A DNA stretch of 64,000 bases from Sphingobium sp. D43FB (GTDB taxonomy: Bacteria; Pseudomonadota; Alphaproteobacteria; Sphingomonadales; Sphingomonadaceae). The stretch covers positions 1 to 64,000 of the forward strand of contig NZ_NMUA01000012.1 of NCBI RefSeq assembly GCF_002312805.1, read 5' to 3'. Shown here one piece after another: positions 8,456 through 17,192 of this stretch. The first letter of the stretch is position 1. Every line of letters begins with the position of its first letter. The position numbers and the translations under genes are program-made. Under the pieces are notes generated by a model, which saw only the letters and a program-made list of their open reading frames with translations, did not search any database and had not been told where the DNA came from.

Positions 8456-8941
8456 TCAGGGGTGGCAGGCGTCCCGGCATATCTGGCGGAGCAGCCCCAA
8501 TATTTCGTCCCGGCGTTCCGGTGGTATGGAACGGCCGATCGCCTCTTCATGGCGCGCAAATACCTGCTGCACTTTTGCATGGAGCTGTTGGCCTTCGTCC
8601 GACAGCCAAAGGGCGATCGCCCGCCCCTTCCCCGGCTGCTTGTTCAGCGCGCCGAGCAGCGCCAGCTTGTTGATCAGCGGCACCAGATTGGCGGGCTGGG
8701 CGCGCAAAGCGCGGCCGATGTCGCTTTGGGTACAGCCCTGGTTCGCGCCCAGGAACAGCAGCAGCGTTGCTTCACTGACATTGAGTTCCAGAGGCTGAAG
8801 CATATTCGCCAGAGCGGCGGTCGCCGCCGTGGTGGTGCGGCGCAGATGATAGCTGAGCAGATTGTCGAGCGGATCGACCAGATCGGATAAAGCGGACAGC
8901 GACACGGACATAGGTTTCAATAGTCTGCTTGCCCTCCCCAC
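8456..8941 (-). CDS. MarR-family transcriptional repressor
   Basis: 161 aa from a GTG at 8941, or 151 aa from the ATG at 8911; neither has a strong ribosome site. A winged-helix MarR domain is visible: NVSEATLLLFLGANQGCTQSDIG then AQPANLVPLINKLALLGAL (recognition helix and wing) and a C-terminal dimerisation helix. The gene is divergent from a secreted esterase, and the 40-odd bases between them contain an exact 8+2+8 palindrome (8955-8972). It therefore probably represses the esterase and itself until a phenolic or lipophilic ligand binds (inference). Confidence 0.85.
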   Translation of the reverse strand: MGRASRLLKPMSVSLSALSDLVDPLDNLLSYHLRRTTTAATAALANMLQPLELNVSEATLLLFLGANQGCTQSDIGRALRAQPANLVPLINKLALLGALNKQPGKGRAIALWLSDEGQQLHAKVQQVFARHEEAIGRSIPPERRDEILGLLRQICRDACHP

Positions 8942-8954
8942 TCAAGTCTGTATA

Positions 8955-8972
8955 TTATGTTACATAACATAA
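8955..8972. promoter_or_regulatory. MarR-type palindromic operator
   Basis: TTATGTTACATAACATAA has two exact 8-bp arms (TTATGTTA/TAACATAA) around CA. It lies between the divergent marR and esterase genes, 16 bp before the proposed esterase start, where a bound repressor would cover both promoters. Confidence 0.7.
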
Positions 8973-8988
8973 GTCAGAGGAGATGAGA

Positions 8989-10086
8989 ATGTCCAGTCTA
9001 TCCAACGGAATTAGAACTATTTTCCTCACCAGCGCGGCTTGTACGCTGTGTATCGGCGCCGCTTTTGCCCAGACGCCACCCTTGGGCGGCCCCGGCACGA
9101 TCGAGCCGGATGGTACGGTGGTCGTGCCCGCCTTCCGCTTGCCACCGTCTGATTATCTGAGCGAGGCGGCGAAGAAGGGGCTGCCGCGGACACCGTCCGA
9201 CCCCGAAGAACCGATGATGCGCGCCGTCGCGGCCGGTCAGGCCGGTGCGTTGCGCGCGCGTATGCCGCAGCTCATGGCGCCGCGCATTGATGCGCTGAAA
9301 CAGATGTACAAGGTGACCACGCAGGAGACGGTGATCGCAGGCATCCCCGCCGTTCGCGCGACGCCGACAGGCGGCGTCCCGCAGGCGAACCGGGCCAAGA
9401 TCCTGCTCAATCTGCCCGGTGGCGGCTTCATCATGGGCGCCGCACCGGGAACGGGCATGATCGAATCCATCCCGCTTGCGGGTCTTGCCGGGGTGGAGAT
9501 CGTCAGCATCACTTATCGGCAGGCGCCCGAACATGTCTACCCGGCCGCAACGCAGGACGTGCTGACCGTCTATCGCGCATTGCTCAAGACCCACAAACCA
9601 CAGGATATCGCGATATTCGGCTGTTCGGCAGGCGGATTGCTGACGGCGGAAACGATCGCGGCGCTGGTGCGCGACAAACTGCCCCTGCCAGCGGCGATCG
9701 GCATCTTCTGTGCGTCGGCCGATGCGCGCTGGGGTGGGGACAGTCGGGCGTTCGGGCGACCCTTCCAGGCCCTGGCGCAGCGCGAGGATAGTCGCGCCTA
9801 TTTCAAGGATATCGACCTGTCCGATCCGCTCGTCTCCCCGATCGAGTCCCCCGCGACCTTGGCGCAATTTCCGCCGACGCTGGTGATCACGGGCACCCGC
9901 GCGTTCGAGATGAGCGCGGCGGTCAACACACATAAGGAACTGGTGAAGGCCGGGGTCGATGCCGACCTGCATGTCTGGGATGGCCTGGGCCATGCCTTTT
10001 TCTACGATCCGGCCTTGCCTGAATCACGCGAGGCGTTCGATGTGATGACGCGTTTCTTCACCCGGCACCTGAACCTCCAACGCTAA
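8989..10086 (+). CDS. Secreted alpha/beta-hydrolase (HSL-type esterase)
   Basis: 365 aa. I take the ATG at 8989 because AGAGGA lies 7 bases before it; the ATG at 8983 abuts that site. A Sec signal peptide ends at AAFAQ, so the enzyme is periplasmic or secreted. The GGGF oxyanion motif is near residue 145, the nucleophile serine near 213 in GCSAG, and the histidine is in DGLGHAFFY near 336, the arrangement of the hormone-sensitive-lipase (family IV) esterases. It is divergent from marR with a palindromic operator in the promoter, so it is probably inducible. The substrate is unknown. Confidence 0.82.
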   Translation: MSSLSNGIRTIFLTSAACTLCIGAAFAQTPPLGGPGTIEPDGTVVVPAFRLPPSDYLSEAAKKGLPRTPSDPEEPMMRAVAAGQAGALRARMPQLMAPRIDALKQMYKVTTQETVIAGIPAVRATPTGGVPQANRAKILLNLPGGGFIMGAAPGTGMIESIPLAGLAGVEIVSITYRQAPEHVYPAATQDVLTVYRALLKTHKPQDIAIFGCSAGGLLTAETIAALVRDKLPLPAAIGIFCASADARWGGDSRAFGRPFQALAQREDSRAYFKDIDLSDPLVSPIESPATLAQFPPTLVITGTRAFEMSAAVNTHKELVKAGVDADLHVWDGLGHAFFYDPALPESREAFDVMTRFFTRHLNLQR

Positions 10087-10114
10087 GCGGCAAAGGCGGC
10101 TCTCTGGCAAAGTC

Positions 10115-10156
10115 TCGCGCGTGACACTTTACCGGAGGGCAAAGTGTCACGCGCGA
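10115..10156. promoter_or_regulatory. Perfect 16-bp inverted repeat with a third half-site
   Basis: Arms at 10115-10130 and 10141-10156 (TCGCGCGTGACACTTT and its exact complement) flank a 10-base spacer. A partial third copy, AAAGTGCGAC, follows at 10158-10167. It lies 28 bp after the esterase stop and before a winged-helix-like gene. It could be a terminator, but no T-run follows. The extra half-site favours a protein-binding array for the downstream gene. Confidence 0.55.
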
Positions 10157-10219
10157 CAAAGTGCGACTCGGCGGAAATTAGGGATTCACAGGAGCGCTGC
10201 ACTGTGCTTGATTCACCTT

Positions 10220-10795
10220 ATGTTTCACGCCCCCCTTCCCTCCCGTGCAGCCGGCGGCAGCGATGTCTCGCTGCTGCTCGACCAATTGTCGCATTGCTGT
10301 TCGCGTCCCCGCTATGCCTTCATGCTGCTGACCTTGATCGCGGACGTGGCGCGACCCGATGGCAGCGCCGGGCCGTTGGTGCGGGTGGACGACAGCCTGG
10401 TGTCGTTGCGCGACTGGTTGTGCGATGCGCTGACCCCCATGGGCCATCGCGACCCCCGGCGGATGGCGCTGGTCGAACGTGTCAGGGACGAATTGCGCAA
10501 GGAAGAGCGGCTGACCGGCGACGCGACGACGAACGAGGCGCTGGTGCAGGATGAAGTACGTATCCGCGTCCGGACCTCCGGCAAGACGAACCTCAGCCGC
10601 GCGGTGTCCGAACTGGTGAAGGCCGGATTGCTCAAACGCCATTATCAAGGGTTTCGCGTCGATCATTTGAACCGCGGCGCGCAGCGGCAAGCGGTCTATA
10701 CCCTGACCGGACGCGCCCGCGCGCTGGTCAGCGCGCCGCCTTTGGCAAGGCGCCCCGCCACCCGGCCACGGCAGGGCGATCTCTTTGCATCCTGA
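10220..10795 (+). CDS. Hypothetical protein with winged-helix-like C-terminal half
   Basis: 191 aa from the ATG at 10220. A TTG at 10208, behind AGGAG at 10190, is an alternative start. No named family is recognised. The middle is helical and charged, and residues about 105-170 (TSGKTNLSRAVSELVKAGLL, then a basic stretch ending in YTLTGRAR) look like a winged-helix DNA-binding unit. The gene is preceded by a perfect 16-bp inverted repeat that includes the first in-frame GTG at 10121, so autoregulation is possible. Downstream is a phosphate-regulated-looking porin gene in the same direction, with its own promoter signals. Confidence 0.55.
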   Translation: MFHAPLPSRAAGGSDVSLLLDQLSHCCSRPRYAFMLLTLIADVARPDGSAGPLVRVDDSLVSLRDWLCDALTPMGHRDPRRMALVERVRDELRKEERLTGDATTNEALVQDEVRIRVRTSGKTNLSRAVSELVKAGLLKRHYQGFRVDHLNRGAQRQAVYTLTGRARALVSAPPLARRPATRPRQGDLFAS

Positions 10796-10838
10796 CCTAT
10801 GATCGTGCCGCCAGTTATGTGACAATTCCATGTCGCTA

Positions 10839-10882
10839 CTGTCATAAAAACCGATAAAATCTGTCATTAAAGAGTCATTGAA
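10839..10882 (+). promoter_or_regulatory. Tandem Pho boxes (four 11-bp units)
   Basis: Four units repeat with exactly 11-bp period: CTGTCATAAAA, ACCGATAAAAT, CTGTCATTAAA, GAGTCATTGAA. PhoB boxes are two 7-bp CTGTCAT-like units with a 4-bp AT-rich spacer (established). Here 10839-10856 and 10861-10878 each fit, the second very well. The block ends about 40 bp before the start of the phosphate-selective porin gene. Confidence 0.75.
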
Positions 10883-10922
10883 CCGCCATAGCTGGCGCCC
10901 TTGTCGAACAAGGGACAAGGCT

Positions 10923-12350
10923 GTGAAACAATCGAGACATATCGGCATGGGTCTGGCGGTCAGCCTGCTGGCGCTGATGCCCCAAGCCGCGCAGGCGCAA
11001 ACGGTCGAGCAACTGCAAAGCCAGATCGATGAGCTAAAGGCCCAGGTGCAGGCCCTTACCGCCGCCCTGTCCGCCCGTCAGCCCGCCCCTGCGCCGGTTC
11101 CGACCAACCCTGCACCCGCCCCTGGGCCGCAGATGGCGAGCCTTTCGGCACCCACTCCCGACCCGGTCGATGCCGAACCTGCTCAAGAGCCGAAGAAAGG
11201 CTGGTATGATCGCCTGTCGCTGCGCGGCTATACCCAGATGCGCTACAATGCCTTCCTGTCCGGCGATGATAGCGCGCCTGCGGGCACGTCCCGCCTGCGC
11301 TCGGTCCATGACAGCGGCATTTCCGACAAGGGCGGCTTTACCCTGCGCCGGGTCCGCCTCGTCCTGCAAGGCGATATTTCCGATCGCGTATCGCTCTATC
11401 TGCAGCCGGATTTCGCGACCGCCGTCAGCAACCAGAGTGGTGGCGAGCGCCGGGAGAGTTTCGGCCAGTTGCGCGACGCCTATGCCGACATCTTCCTCGA
11501 CAAGGCGAAGAGCGTCCGGCTGCGGTTCGGTCAATCGAAGGTGCCCTATGGCTGGGAGAATATGCAATCCTCGTCCAACCGCCTGACGCTCGATCGCAGC
11601 GACGGTATCAACAGCGCCGTGCCGGGCGAGCGCGACCTGGGCGTCGTGGCCTATTATACGCCGCCATCAGTCCAGAAAATCTGGGACAGGCTAGCCGATG
11701 ACGGGCAAAAATTGTTCGGCAATTATGGCGCGTTCGGATTGGGCCTGTTCAACGGGCAGGGCATCAACAAGACCGAGCAGAATAAAGACCTGATGAAGGT
11801 CGCCTTTGCGACCTGGCCATTCGAACTGGATGGTCTGGGCGACGCCTTTGCAGGCCAGGTGTTCGAAATCGGCGGGTCGGCGATGCTCAACACCATCCAG
11901 CCGGAAATCCGCAGCGGCGGCGTCAGCGCTCTCTCCCATGACGATAATCGCGCTGGCATCCACGCCATGCTGTATCCCCAGCCGATCGGCATTCAGGCCG
12001 AATGGAATTGGGGCCGCGCGCCGCAATATGATCTGGCCAGCCAGTCGATCCGCGCCAGCAAGCTGAATGGCGGCTATGTCCAGATGATGATGCGCCTGCC
12101 GACATCGGACAGTTTCGGCACGCTGATGCCCTATGGCCGCTGGCAACATTATCGCGGTGGCTGGAAAGCGGCGACCAACGCCCCGCGCCTAGAAACCGAC
12201 GAGTTCGAACTGGGCCTGGAATGGCAGCCATGGAAGGCGCTGGAGATCACCATGGCCTATGCCCGGATGAAGCGCGCCGAAGCCGACGAACGCCGGACCG
12301 GCCGCGCCGAAGGCCACCTTATCCGTACCCAGGTGCAGTGGAATTACTGA
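10923..12350 (+). CDS. Phosphate-selective porin (OprP/OprO-type)
   Basis: 475 aa from the GTG at 10923, which has AAGGGA upstream and gives a clean signal peptide ending in AAQAQ; an earlier TTG at 10878 lies inside the Pho box. After the signal comes a short coiled coil (VEQLQSQIDELKAQVQALTA), a proline/alanine linker and a beta-barrel of the OprO/OprP family (FTLRRVRLVLQGDISDRV, RFGQSKVPYGWENMQSS, and an aromatic C-terminus ending VQWNY). It takes up phosphate or polyphosphate across the outer membrane. Tandem Pho-box repeats directly upstream indicate PhoB control in phosphate starvation. Confidence 0.85.
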   Translation: MKQSRHIGMGLAVSLLALMPQAAQAQTVEQLQSQIDELKAQVQALTAALSARQPAPAPVPTNPAPAPGPQMASLSAPTPDPVDAEPAQEPKKGWYDRLSLRGYTQMRYNAFLSGDDSAPAGTSRLRSVHDSGISDKGGFTLRRVRLVLQGDISDRVSLYLQPDFATAVSNQSGGERRESFGQLRDAYADIFLDKAKSVRLRFGQSKVPYGWENMQSSSNRLTLDRSDGINSAVPGERDLGVVAYYTPPSVQKIWDRLADDGQKLFGNYGAFGLGLFNGQGINKTEQNKDLMKVAFATWPFELDGLGDAFAGQVFEIGGSAMLNTIQPEIRSGGVSALSHDDNRAGIHAMLYPQPIGIQAEWNWGRAPQYDLASQSIRASKLNGGYVQMMMRLPTSDSFGTLMPYGRWQHYRGGWKAATNAPRLETDEFELGLEWQPWKALEITMAYARMKRAEADERRTGRAEGHLIRTQVQWNY

Positions 12351-12374
12351 CGCCCGGCACGCGCTGGTCGAACT

Positions 12375-12638
12375 TTAGTGCGCCTCGCTGCGCATCCGCA
12401 CGACCAGCGCCTCGATCTCATTGGGTTCCAGCAACCAGGTGCGTGTCTTGCGGCCTTCCCGATGGACGGGATGGGTGAGCAAAACCCGCGCCTGCGTCTG
12501 GGCGTGGGGTTTGTAGAGCGCGAAATGCGTCGCGCAGTCGCGGATCGTGCTGATCAGCGGCGGTTTGCCGTCCAGGTCGATCATCGTCGCGGGCTGATCC
12601 CAGGGGATGGCGGCGACGCCGGGATATTTCTGTTCCAT
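12375..12638 (-). CDS. Small conserved-looking hypothetical protein
   Basis: 87 aa from the ATG at 12638, or 99 aa from a TTG at 12674 that sits just after the stop of the DUF4197 gene. The sequence MEQKYPGVAAIPWDQPATMI... has no motif I recognise; it is soluble, with no membrane segment or signal. It follows the DUF4197 gene on the same strand and is probably co-transcribed with it. It converges on the porin gene. The reading frame has the high third-position GC of its neighbours, which supports it being real. Confidence 0.55.
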   Translation of the reverse strand: MEQKYPGVAAIPWDQPATMIDLDGKPPLISTIRDCATHFALYKPHAQTQARVLLTHPVHREGRKTRTWLLEPNEIEALVVRMRSEAH

Positions 12639-12679
12639 AGGGGCCGGAACACCACGGCGCGCCGCCAAAATCAAGGGGC

Positions 12680-13366
12680 TTATCGCAGCAGCGCCATCAG
12701 GATCGGATCGCGCGTGGCGGCAGGGTCGCGGCGTATCTCCGCTTCCTCGCGGCCGATGGCGCGGAAGATGGCGTCGCCGATCTGGCCCGACACATTGTCC
12801 GCCAGCGCCGCATAATCCCGGCCTCCGGTGGCAGACAGCGCCGCCGTCAGCATTTCGAACATGTCTGATCGCAGCGCGCGCGACGCGCCGGGCAGCAAGG
12901 CTTCGACCACCGAACCGCGCGCTTCCCGCGCCAAAAGGTCCGTCGCCGCCGTCGGCCCGCCACGCAGGACGGACAAGGCATCGGCCAGCGTCATGCGCTG
13001 CACCGCATCCATCACGATCGGCGCGGCATTGTCGGCCAGGTCGACGGCGACATCGTTGAGCGCCATGCCGACCCGGTCGCGCACCGCGCGGGTGCGCAGC
13101 AGCGCGGACAGCACCGCCCCGCCCCGGTTCCCACCCAAGTCAGGCGGCGTGATGCGGGTGAGTTGATCGTCGTAAAAGCCGCCCGGTTCGGTCAGGCGCG
13201 CAAAGGCGCGCTGGCTCGACAATTGGAGCAGGCGGCGCACCGCTTCCTCCACGGTATAGCGGCCCATGGGCGTCGCGCAGGCGGCAAGCGGCAACAGCGC
13301 GATTGTCGCGATCAAGCTGCGCCTGTCGCAAAAGCCGGTCGGCGCTGTCCCCAATTTGTCCACCAT
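12680..13366 (-). CDS. DUF4197 domain lipoprotein
   Basis: 228 aa. An N-terminal signal with lipobox LPLAAC (about residues 25-30) predicts lipidation and an envelope location. The rest fits DUF4197: YTVEEAVRRLLQLSSQRAFARL, then RITPPDLG, and a C-terminal ALADNVSGQIGDAIFRAIGREEAEIRRDP block. The family has no established biochemical role. It is transcribed with the downstream 87-aa hypothetical. The gap to the next upstream gene on the same strand is 62 bp. Confidence 0.8.
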   Translation of the reverse strand: MVDKLGTAPTGFCDRRSLIATIALLPLAACATPMGRYTVEEAVRRLLQLSSQRAFARLTEPGGFYDDQLTRITPPDLGGNRGGAVLSALLRTRAVRDRVGMALNDVAVDLADNAAPIVMDAVQRMTLADALSVLRGGPTAATDLLAREARGSVVEALLPGASRALRSDMFEMLTAALSATGGRDYAALADNVSGQIGDAIFRAIGREEAEIRRDPAATRDPILMALLR

Positions 13367-13428
13367 GATGCGTCTCCCTGTTGCTGGGCTGACGCTATGG
13401 CCCGATCCGCCTTGCCGGTCGCTGAACG

Positions 13429-14514
13429 TCAGGGGCGATCCATCACCACCACCGGCTTGACGACCGCCCCGCTTTCCGACGCGGCGAAGGCAGTGTGCAG
13501 ATCGTCAAAGGCATAGCGCTGGATCAGTTTTTCCAGCGGCAACCGGCCGTCGCGATAATAGCCGATCAGGCGGGGAATGAAGCGCTGCGGATCGATGCCG
13601 CCCTCGACCACGCCGACGATCCGCCGGCCCATGCTCATGATCGCCGAGGGATCGATGGCGCAGCCGCCGGGCGGATAGGCGCCGACCAAGGCGAGCGTGC
13701 CGCGCTGCGCCAGTTTCTCCACGGCTGGGCCAAGCAAGGCCGGGACGCCGGTCGTGTCGACGATATGGTCGAACAGGCCTTCGACCGAGCCGAGATCATC
13801 GCCGGTTTCGGTCGCGCCCAAGGTGCGGGCAAGGTCCAGGCGGCTGGCATGGCGATCGATCACCGCTATCCGTCCAGCCCCCGCGATCATAGCTGCCATA
13901 ACGGACGACAGACCAACGGCCCCTGCGCCCAATATCGCGATCGACTGGCCAGGCGCAACCTTGAGCGTTTCCAGCACCGTGCCCGCGCCGGTCTGGATCC
14001 CGCAGCCCAAAGGCGCGAGAATGTCGAGCGGCAGATCGGGGTCGATCCGCACCACATTGTCGCGATGCGCAAGCGCATGGCTCGCGAAGGCCGACTGGCC
14101 GAAGATATTGCTGCCGATCCGCTGATCGCCGCGCCAGATGCCGCCTTCGCCTTCATGCGTTAGCCCCATGAAATTGCGCGGTACGAATTCGACGCAATAG
14201 CCGGGTTGATGATCATGGCAGGCCCCACAGGCGCCGCAGCTATGGAAGCTCAGCAACACATGGTCGCCGACCGCCACATCGTCGATAGCGGACCCAACCG
14301 CATCGACCACACCCGCTCCTTCATGCCCCAATATGACCGGGAAGGGCGTGGGCAATGCGCCCTCGCGCATCACCATGTCGGTGTGGCAGATGCCGCAGGC
14401 GTGGAGCCGCACGCGGACCTGATCAGGGCCAGGCGGGTCCATGGCGAGGGTTTCGAAGTGGAAGGGACCGCCCGGCATTTCCACCACGGCGGCCCTGATC
14501 GCGATCCGGCCCAT
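13429..14514 (-). CDS. Zinc-dependent (aryl-)alcohol dehydrogenase
   Basis: 361 aa from the ATG at 14514, two bases after the stop of the TonB-receptor gene (TGATCATG), so the two are translationally close. MDR fold: catalytic zinc ligands in GICHTD and GHEGAG, a structural zinc CGACGACHDHQPGYC lobe near residues 90-105, and the nucleotide motif GAGAVG near 190. The sequence is nearest to NAD-dependent benzyl/aryl-alcohol dehydrogenases. With the receptor and the AraC regulator it looks like an uptake-and-oxidation unit for an alcohol or aromatic compound. The substrate is unproven. Confidence 0.83.
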   Translation of the reverse strand: MGRIAIRAAVVEMPGGPFHFETLAMDPPGPDQVRVRLHACGICHTDMVMREGALPTPFPVILGHEGAGVVDAVGSAIDDVAVGDHVLLSFHSCGACGACHDHQPGYCVEFVPRNFMGLTHEGEGGIWRGDQRIGSNIFGQSAFASHALAHRDNVVRIDPDLPLDILAPLGCGIQTGAGTVLETLKVAPGQSIAILGAGAVGLSSVMAAMIAGAGRIAVIDRHASRLDLARTLGATETGDDLGSVEGLFDHIVDTTGVPALLGPAVEKLAQRGTLALVGAYPPGGCAIDPSAIMSMGRRIVGVVEGGIDPQRFIPRLIGYYRDGRLPLEKLIQRYAFDDLHTAFAASESGAVVKPVVVMDRP

Positions 14515-14516
14515 GA

Positions 14517-17096
14517 TCAGAAATCGAAGCCGAAGCGCAGATACCATTCGCGCGGCCGGTTATAGGTTCCGAAGATCGCACCTGCCGCGATGTTGGACCC
14601 GCCCGATGTCAGGAAGCGCTTGTCGGTCAGGTTGGTGCCGCCCGCCGTCACCGACCATTTGCCATCCGGTTCGCGATAGCTGATCGAGGCGTTGACGATG
14701 TCGGTCGATACGCGCTTGAGCAGCAGCGTGCGTTGCGTGTCGTTCCAGGCACTGGAGGTATAGGTCCAGTCGGCCAGCATGACCAGCGACGCGCCATTGC
14801 CCAGCTTGGCTTCGTAGCGGGGGCTGAGGTTGACCTTCCATTTGGGCGTCTTGGGCAGGGTTTCGCCGACCAGCGTCCCGGCCTGGAAGGCATTGGCCCC
14901 GCCGACCGCCGCCGCGCCCGCCGATACCGATGTATATTGGGCGTCGATATAGCCGACCGCGCCATTGATGGTCAGGCCATCGACGGGTGCCGCCACCATC
15001 TCCAGTTCGAAGCCGCGGATGCGCGCATCGCCTGCGTTCGCGATGGTGGGCGATGTGCCGACCTGGATATTGAGCTGGATATCGCGATATTTGGTCGAGA
15101 AGACCGCCGCGTTGAGTTGCAGATGCCGGTCGAGCAGCGTGGACTTGATCCCCGCTTCCCAGGTGGTCGCCTTTTCCTCGTTGAAGTCGGGGGCGACATT
15201 GCCCTGCGGGTTGGTCAGGCGCGTGGTCCAGCCGCCGGTCTTATAGCCCTTCGACCAACTGCCATAGAGCATGACGTCGTCGGTGGGGTGGAGCTGAACC
15301 CCAACCTTGGGCGAGAAATCGCTGAATTTCTTGCGGTTGACGCCGGGCGTATAGACGCGGACCGGATTGTTCGGGTCGGGATAGCCCAGGCCCGCTTGGC
15401 AGGGGATCGGTGCCAGCGGGAAAGCGCCGCCGGGGAAGACATTGCCATTGGCATCGGCGCACCCGAACAGCTTGTAGTTGAAGCCGTTCAATTCCTGCTG
15501 TCCGCCCTCGAACCGCTTGCGCTCATTGGTGTAGCGGCCGCCGATGGTGATGCCGATCAGGTCGATCGGGCGATAGTCGATCTGGCCGAAAAAAGCGTAA
15601 TTCTTCGTCGCCAGTTCATTGGGACCGTCGACCTGCACCAAGCCTTCGGCGAAGGTCACATAGTCGTGCAGGTCACCCGCTTCCTTGAAATAATAGGCGC
15701 CCAGAACATAGTTGAGCTTTTCATCCAAGGCGTTGCCGAGCAGCTGGAGTTCCTGGCTGAACTGCCACTGGTTCATGGTGAAGCTCAACTGTACGAAATT
15801 GAGCGGCGATCCGTCCGCATCGAGGCCCGCATTCCAGTGCAGCTCGCGATAGGCGGTGATCGATTTAAGCGCGAGATTGTCGGCCAGGTCGAAATCGACG
15901 ATGCTGCTGAGGCCCCAGCTTTCGAGGTTGGAATAGCTGTTGCCGCTGGCATAGCTGCGATCGGGATTGTCGATCAGATAGCGGCCGTCCCAGGGCAGGC
16001 GATCATTGGCGGGATTGCCATCGACATTGGCGCTGGCGACGCTGGCCAGCTGGAATTGCGGATTAAATTGCGTGCCTGCCACACCGCACAAAGCCTGGGC
16101 GTTGCGTGCGGCGATCTGCGCGCCCGTACTGCCGATGCAGAAATTATAGAGGCCAGCGAACAGGAAGCCGGTGGTGCCGGTCGGGTCGAACGCGGTGCCG
16201 GGCAGGTTGGTCGTGCCCGCGAAATTGCCGGGCACGAACTCGGTCGTGCCGATCAGCTTGTTGGCCGACGTGCCCTTGTCCTTGCTATAGTCGCCGGAGA
16301 AGGTCGCGCGCACCGCGCCACCATTGTTCCAGCGCAGCTTGCCGCGCAGGTTCCAATTGTCGTTCTCGCCTTCCTTGGCGGCGCTGTCATAACCAGCGGC
16401 CGAGAATGCGTCGAAGGAGGGCGTGTTGTTCGCGCGCTGGTCGGGATAGGGCAGGCGCTTCAAGAAGCCGTCGCGCGACTTGATGCCGAAGGTGAAGGCG
16501 GAACTAAGGCCATCGGTGATCGGCACCGTTACCGACCCGCGCACCTGGAACAGCTTGTAGCTGCCCAGCGTCACATCGCCCTTGGCCTTGAATGCGTCAC
16601 CCGGATCGGCCGTGACGATGGAGATCGCGCCGCCGATCGTATTGCGCCCGAACAGGGTGCCCTGCGGTCCCTTCAATATTTCCACCCGCTCGACATCGAG
16701 CAGATCCTGGTTCGCGCCGACCGTGCGGGCGAGATAGACGCCGTCGAGATAGATGCCGACGCCCGGATCGATGTTGAAGGCGAAATCGTCCGACCCGATG
16801 CCGCGAATATAGGCGGCCAGAACGGCGGTGGAACCGGAAAAGGGCGTGCCCGCGTCCAGATTGACGTTGGGTGCGATCGCTGAAAGCTGCGACACGCTGC
16901 CAACAGCGCGCTCCTGCAAAGACTCAGCGGTGAAGGCCGAAATGGCGATCGGCACATCCTGCACATTTTCCGCGCGCTTCTGCGCCGTCACGACGATTTC
17001 GGCGATACCGCCCGATTGTTCGGCATCCTGTGCCAATAGTGGCGTGCTGGCCATCGCACTCGACGCCATCAGCGCCGCGATCATCGACTTTCCCAT
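14517..17096 (-). CDS. TonB-dependent outer-membrane receptor
   Basis: 859 aa from the ATG at 17096. GGAGG lies seven bases before it, inside the longer frame, which excludes the earlier start at 17111. A signal peptide ends near PLLAQ. A TonB-box-like EIVVTAQKR is near residue 30, then a plug domain (RGIGSDDFAFNIDPGVGIYLDGVYLAR, VEILKGPQGTLFGRNTIGGAI) and a 22-strand type barrel ending in RFGFDF with terminal Phe. It lacks the N-terminal signalling extension of transducers. It is upstream of an alcohol dehydrogenase in an operon and downstream of an AraC regulator on the same strand. It probably imports a hydrophobic carbon source, not a siderophore (inference). Confidence 0.9.
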   Translation of the reverse strand: MGKSMIAALMASSAMASTPLLAQDAEQSGGIAEIVVTAQKRAENVQDVPIAISAFTAESLQERAVGSVSQLSAIAPNVNLDAGTPFSGSTAVLAAYIRGIGSDDFAFNIDPGVGIYLDGVYLARTVGANQDLLDVERVEILKGPQGTLFGRNTIGGAISIVTADPGDAFKAKGDVTLGSYKLFQVRGSVTVPITDGLSSAFTFGIKSRDGFLKRLPYPDQRANNTPSFDAFSAAGYDSAAKEGENDNWNLRGKLRWNNGGAVRATFSGDYSKDKGTSANKLIGTTEFVPGNFAGTTNLPGTAFDPTGTTGFLFAGLYNFCIGSTGAQIAARNAQALCGVAGTQFNPQFQLASVASANVDGNPANDRLPWDGRYLIDNPDRSYASGNSYSNLESWGLSSIVDFDLADNLALKSITAYRELHWNAGLDADGSPLNFVQLSFTMNQWQFSQELQLLGNALDEKLNYVLGAYYFKEAGDLHDYVTFAEGLVQVDGPNELATKNYAFFGQIDYRPIDLIGITIGGRYTNERKRFEGGQQELNGFNYKLFGCADANGNVFPGGAFPLAPIPCQAGLGYPDPNNPVRVYTPGVNRKKFSDFSPKVGVQLHPTDDVMLYGSWSKGYKTGGWTTRLTNPQGNVAPDFNEEKATTWEAGIKSTLLDRHLQLNAAVFSTKYRDIQLNIQVGTSPTIANAGDARIRGFELEMVAAPVDGLTINGAVGYIDAQYTSVSAGAAAVGGANAFQAGTLVGETLPKTPKWKVNLSPRYEAKLGNGASLVMLADWTYTSSAWNDTQRTLLLKRVSTDIVNASISYREPDGKWSVTAGGTNLTDKRFLTSGGSNIAAGAIFGTYNRPREWYLRFGFDF

Positions 17097-17192
17097 CTTC
17101 AATCCTCCCATAATGGCCCACCTGTCCCGGTGTGTTGTCGGCCATCATAGGCGGCGGGCCCCGCCACGTCTTGGATAGGGGCGAACCGGGGA

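Noticed and set aside
14733..16883. 716-codon open frame on the plus strand
   Set aside because: Lies entirely antisense to the TonB receptor gene, shows no domain, and has the composition expected from reading the complement of GC-rich codons.
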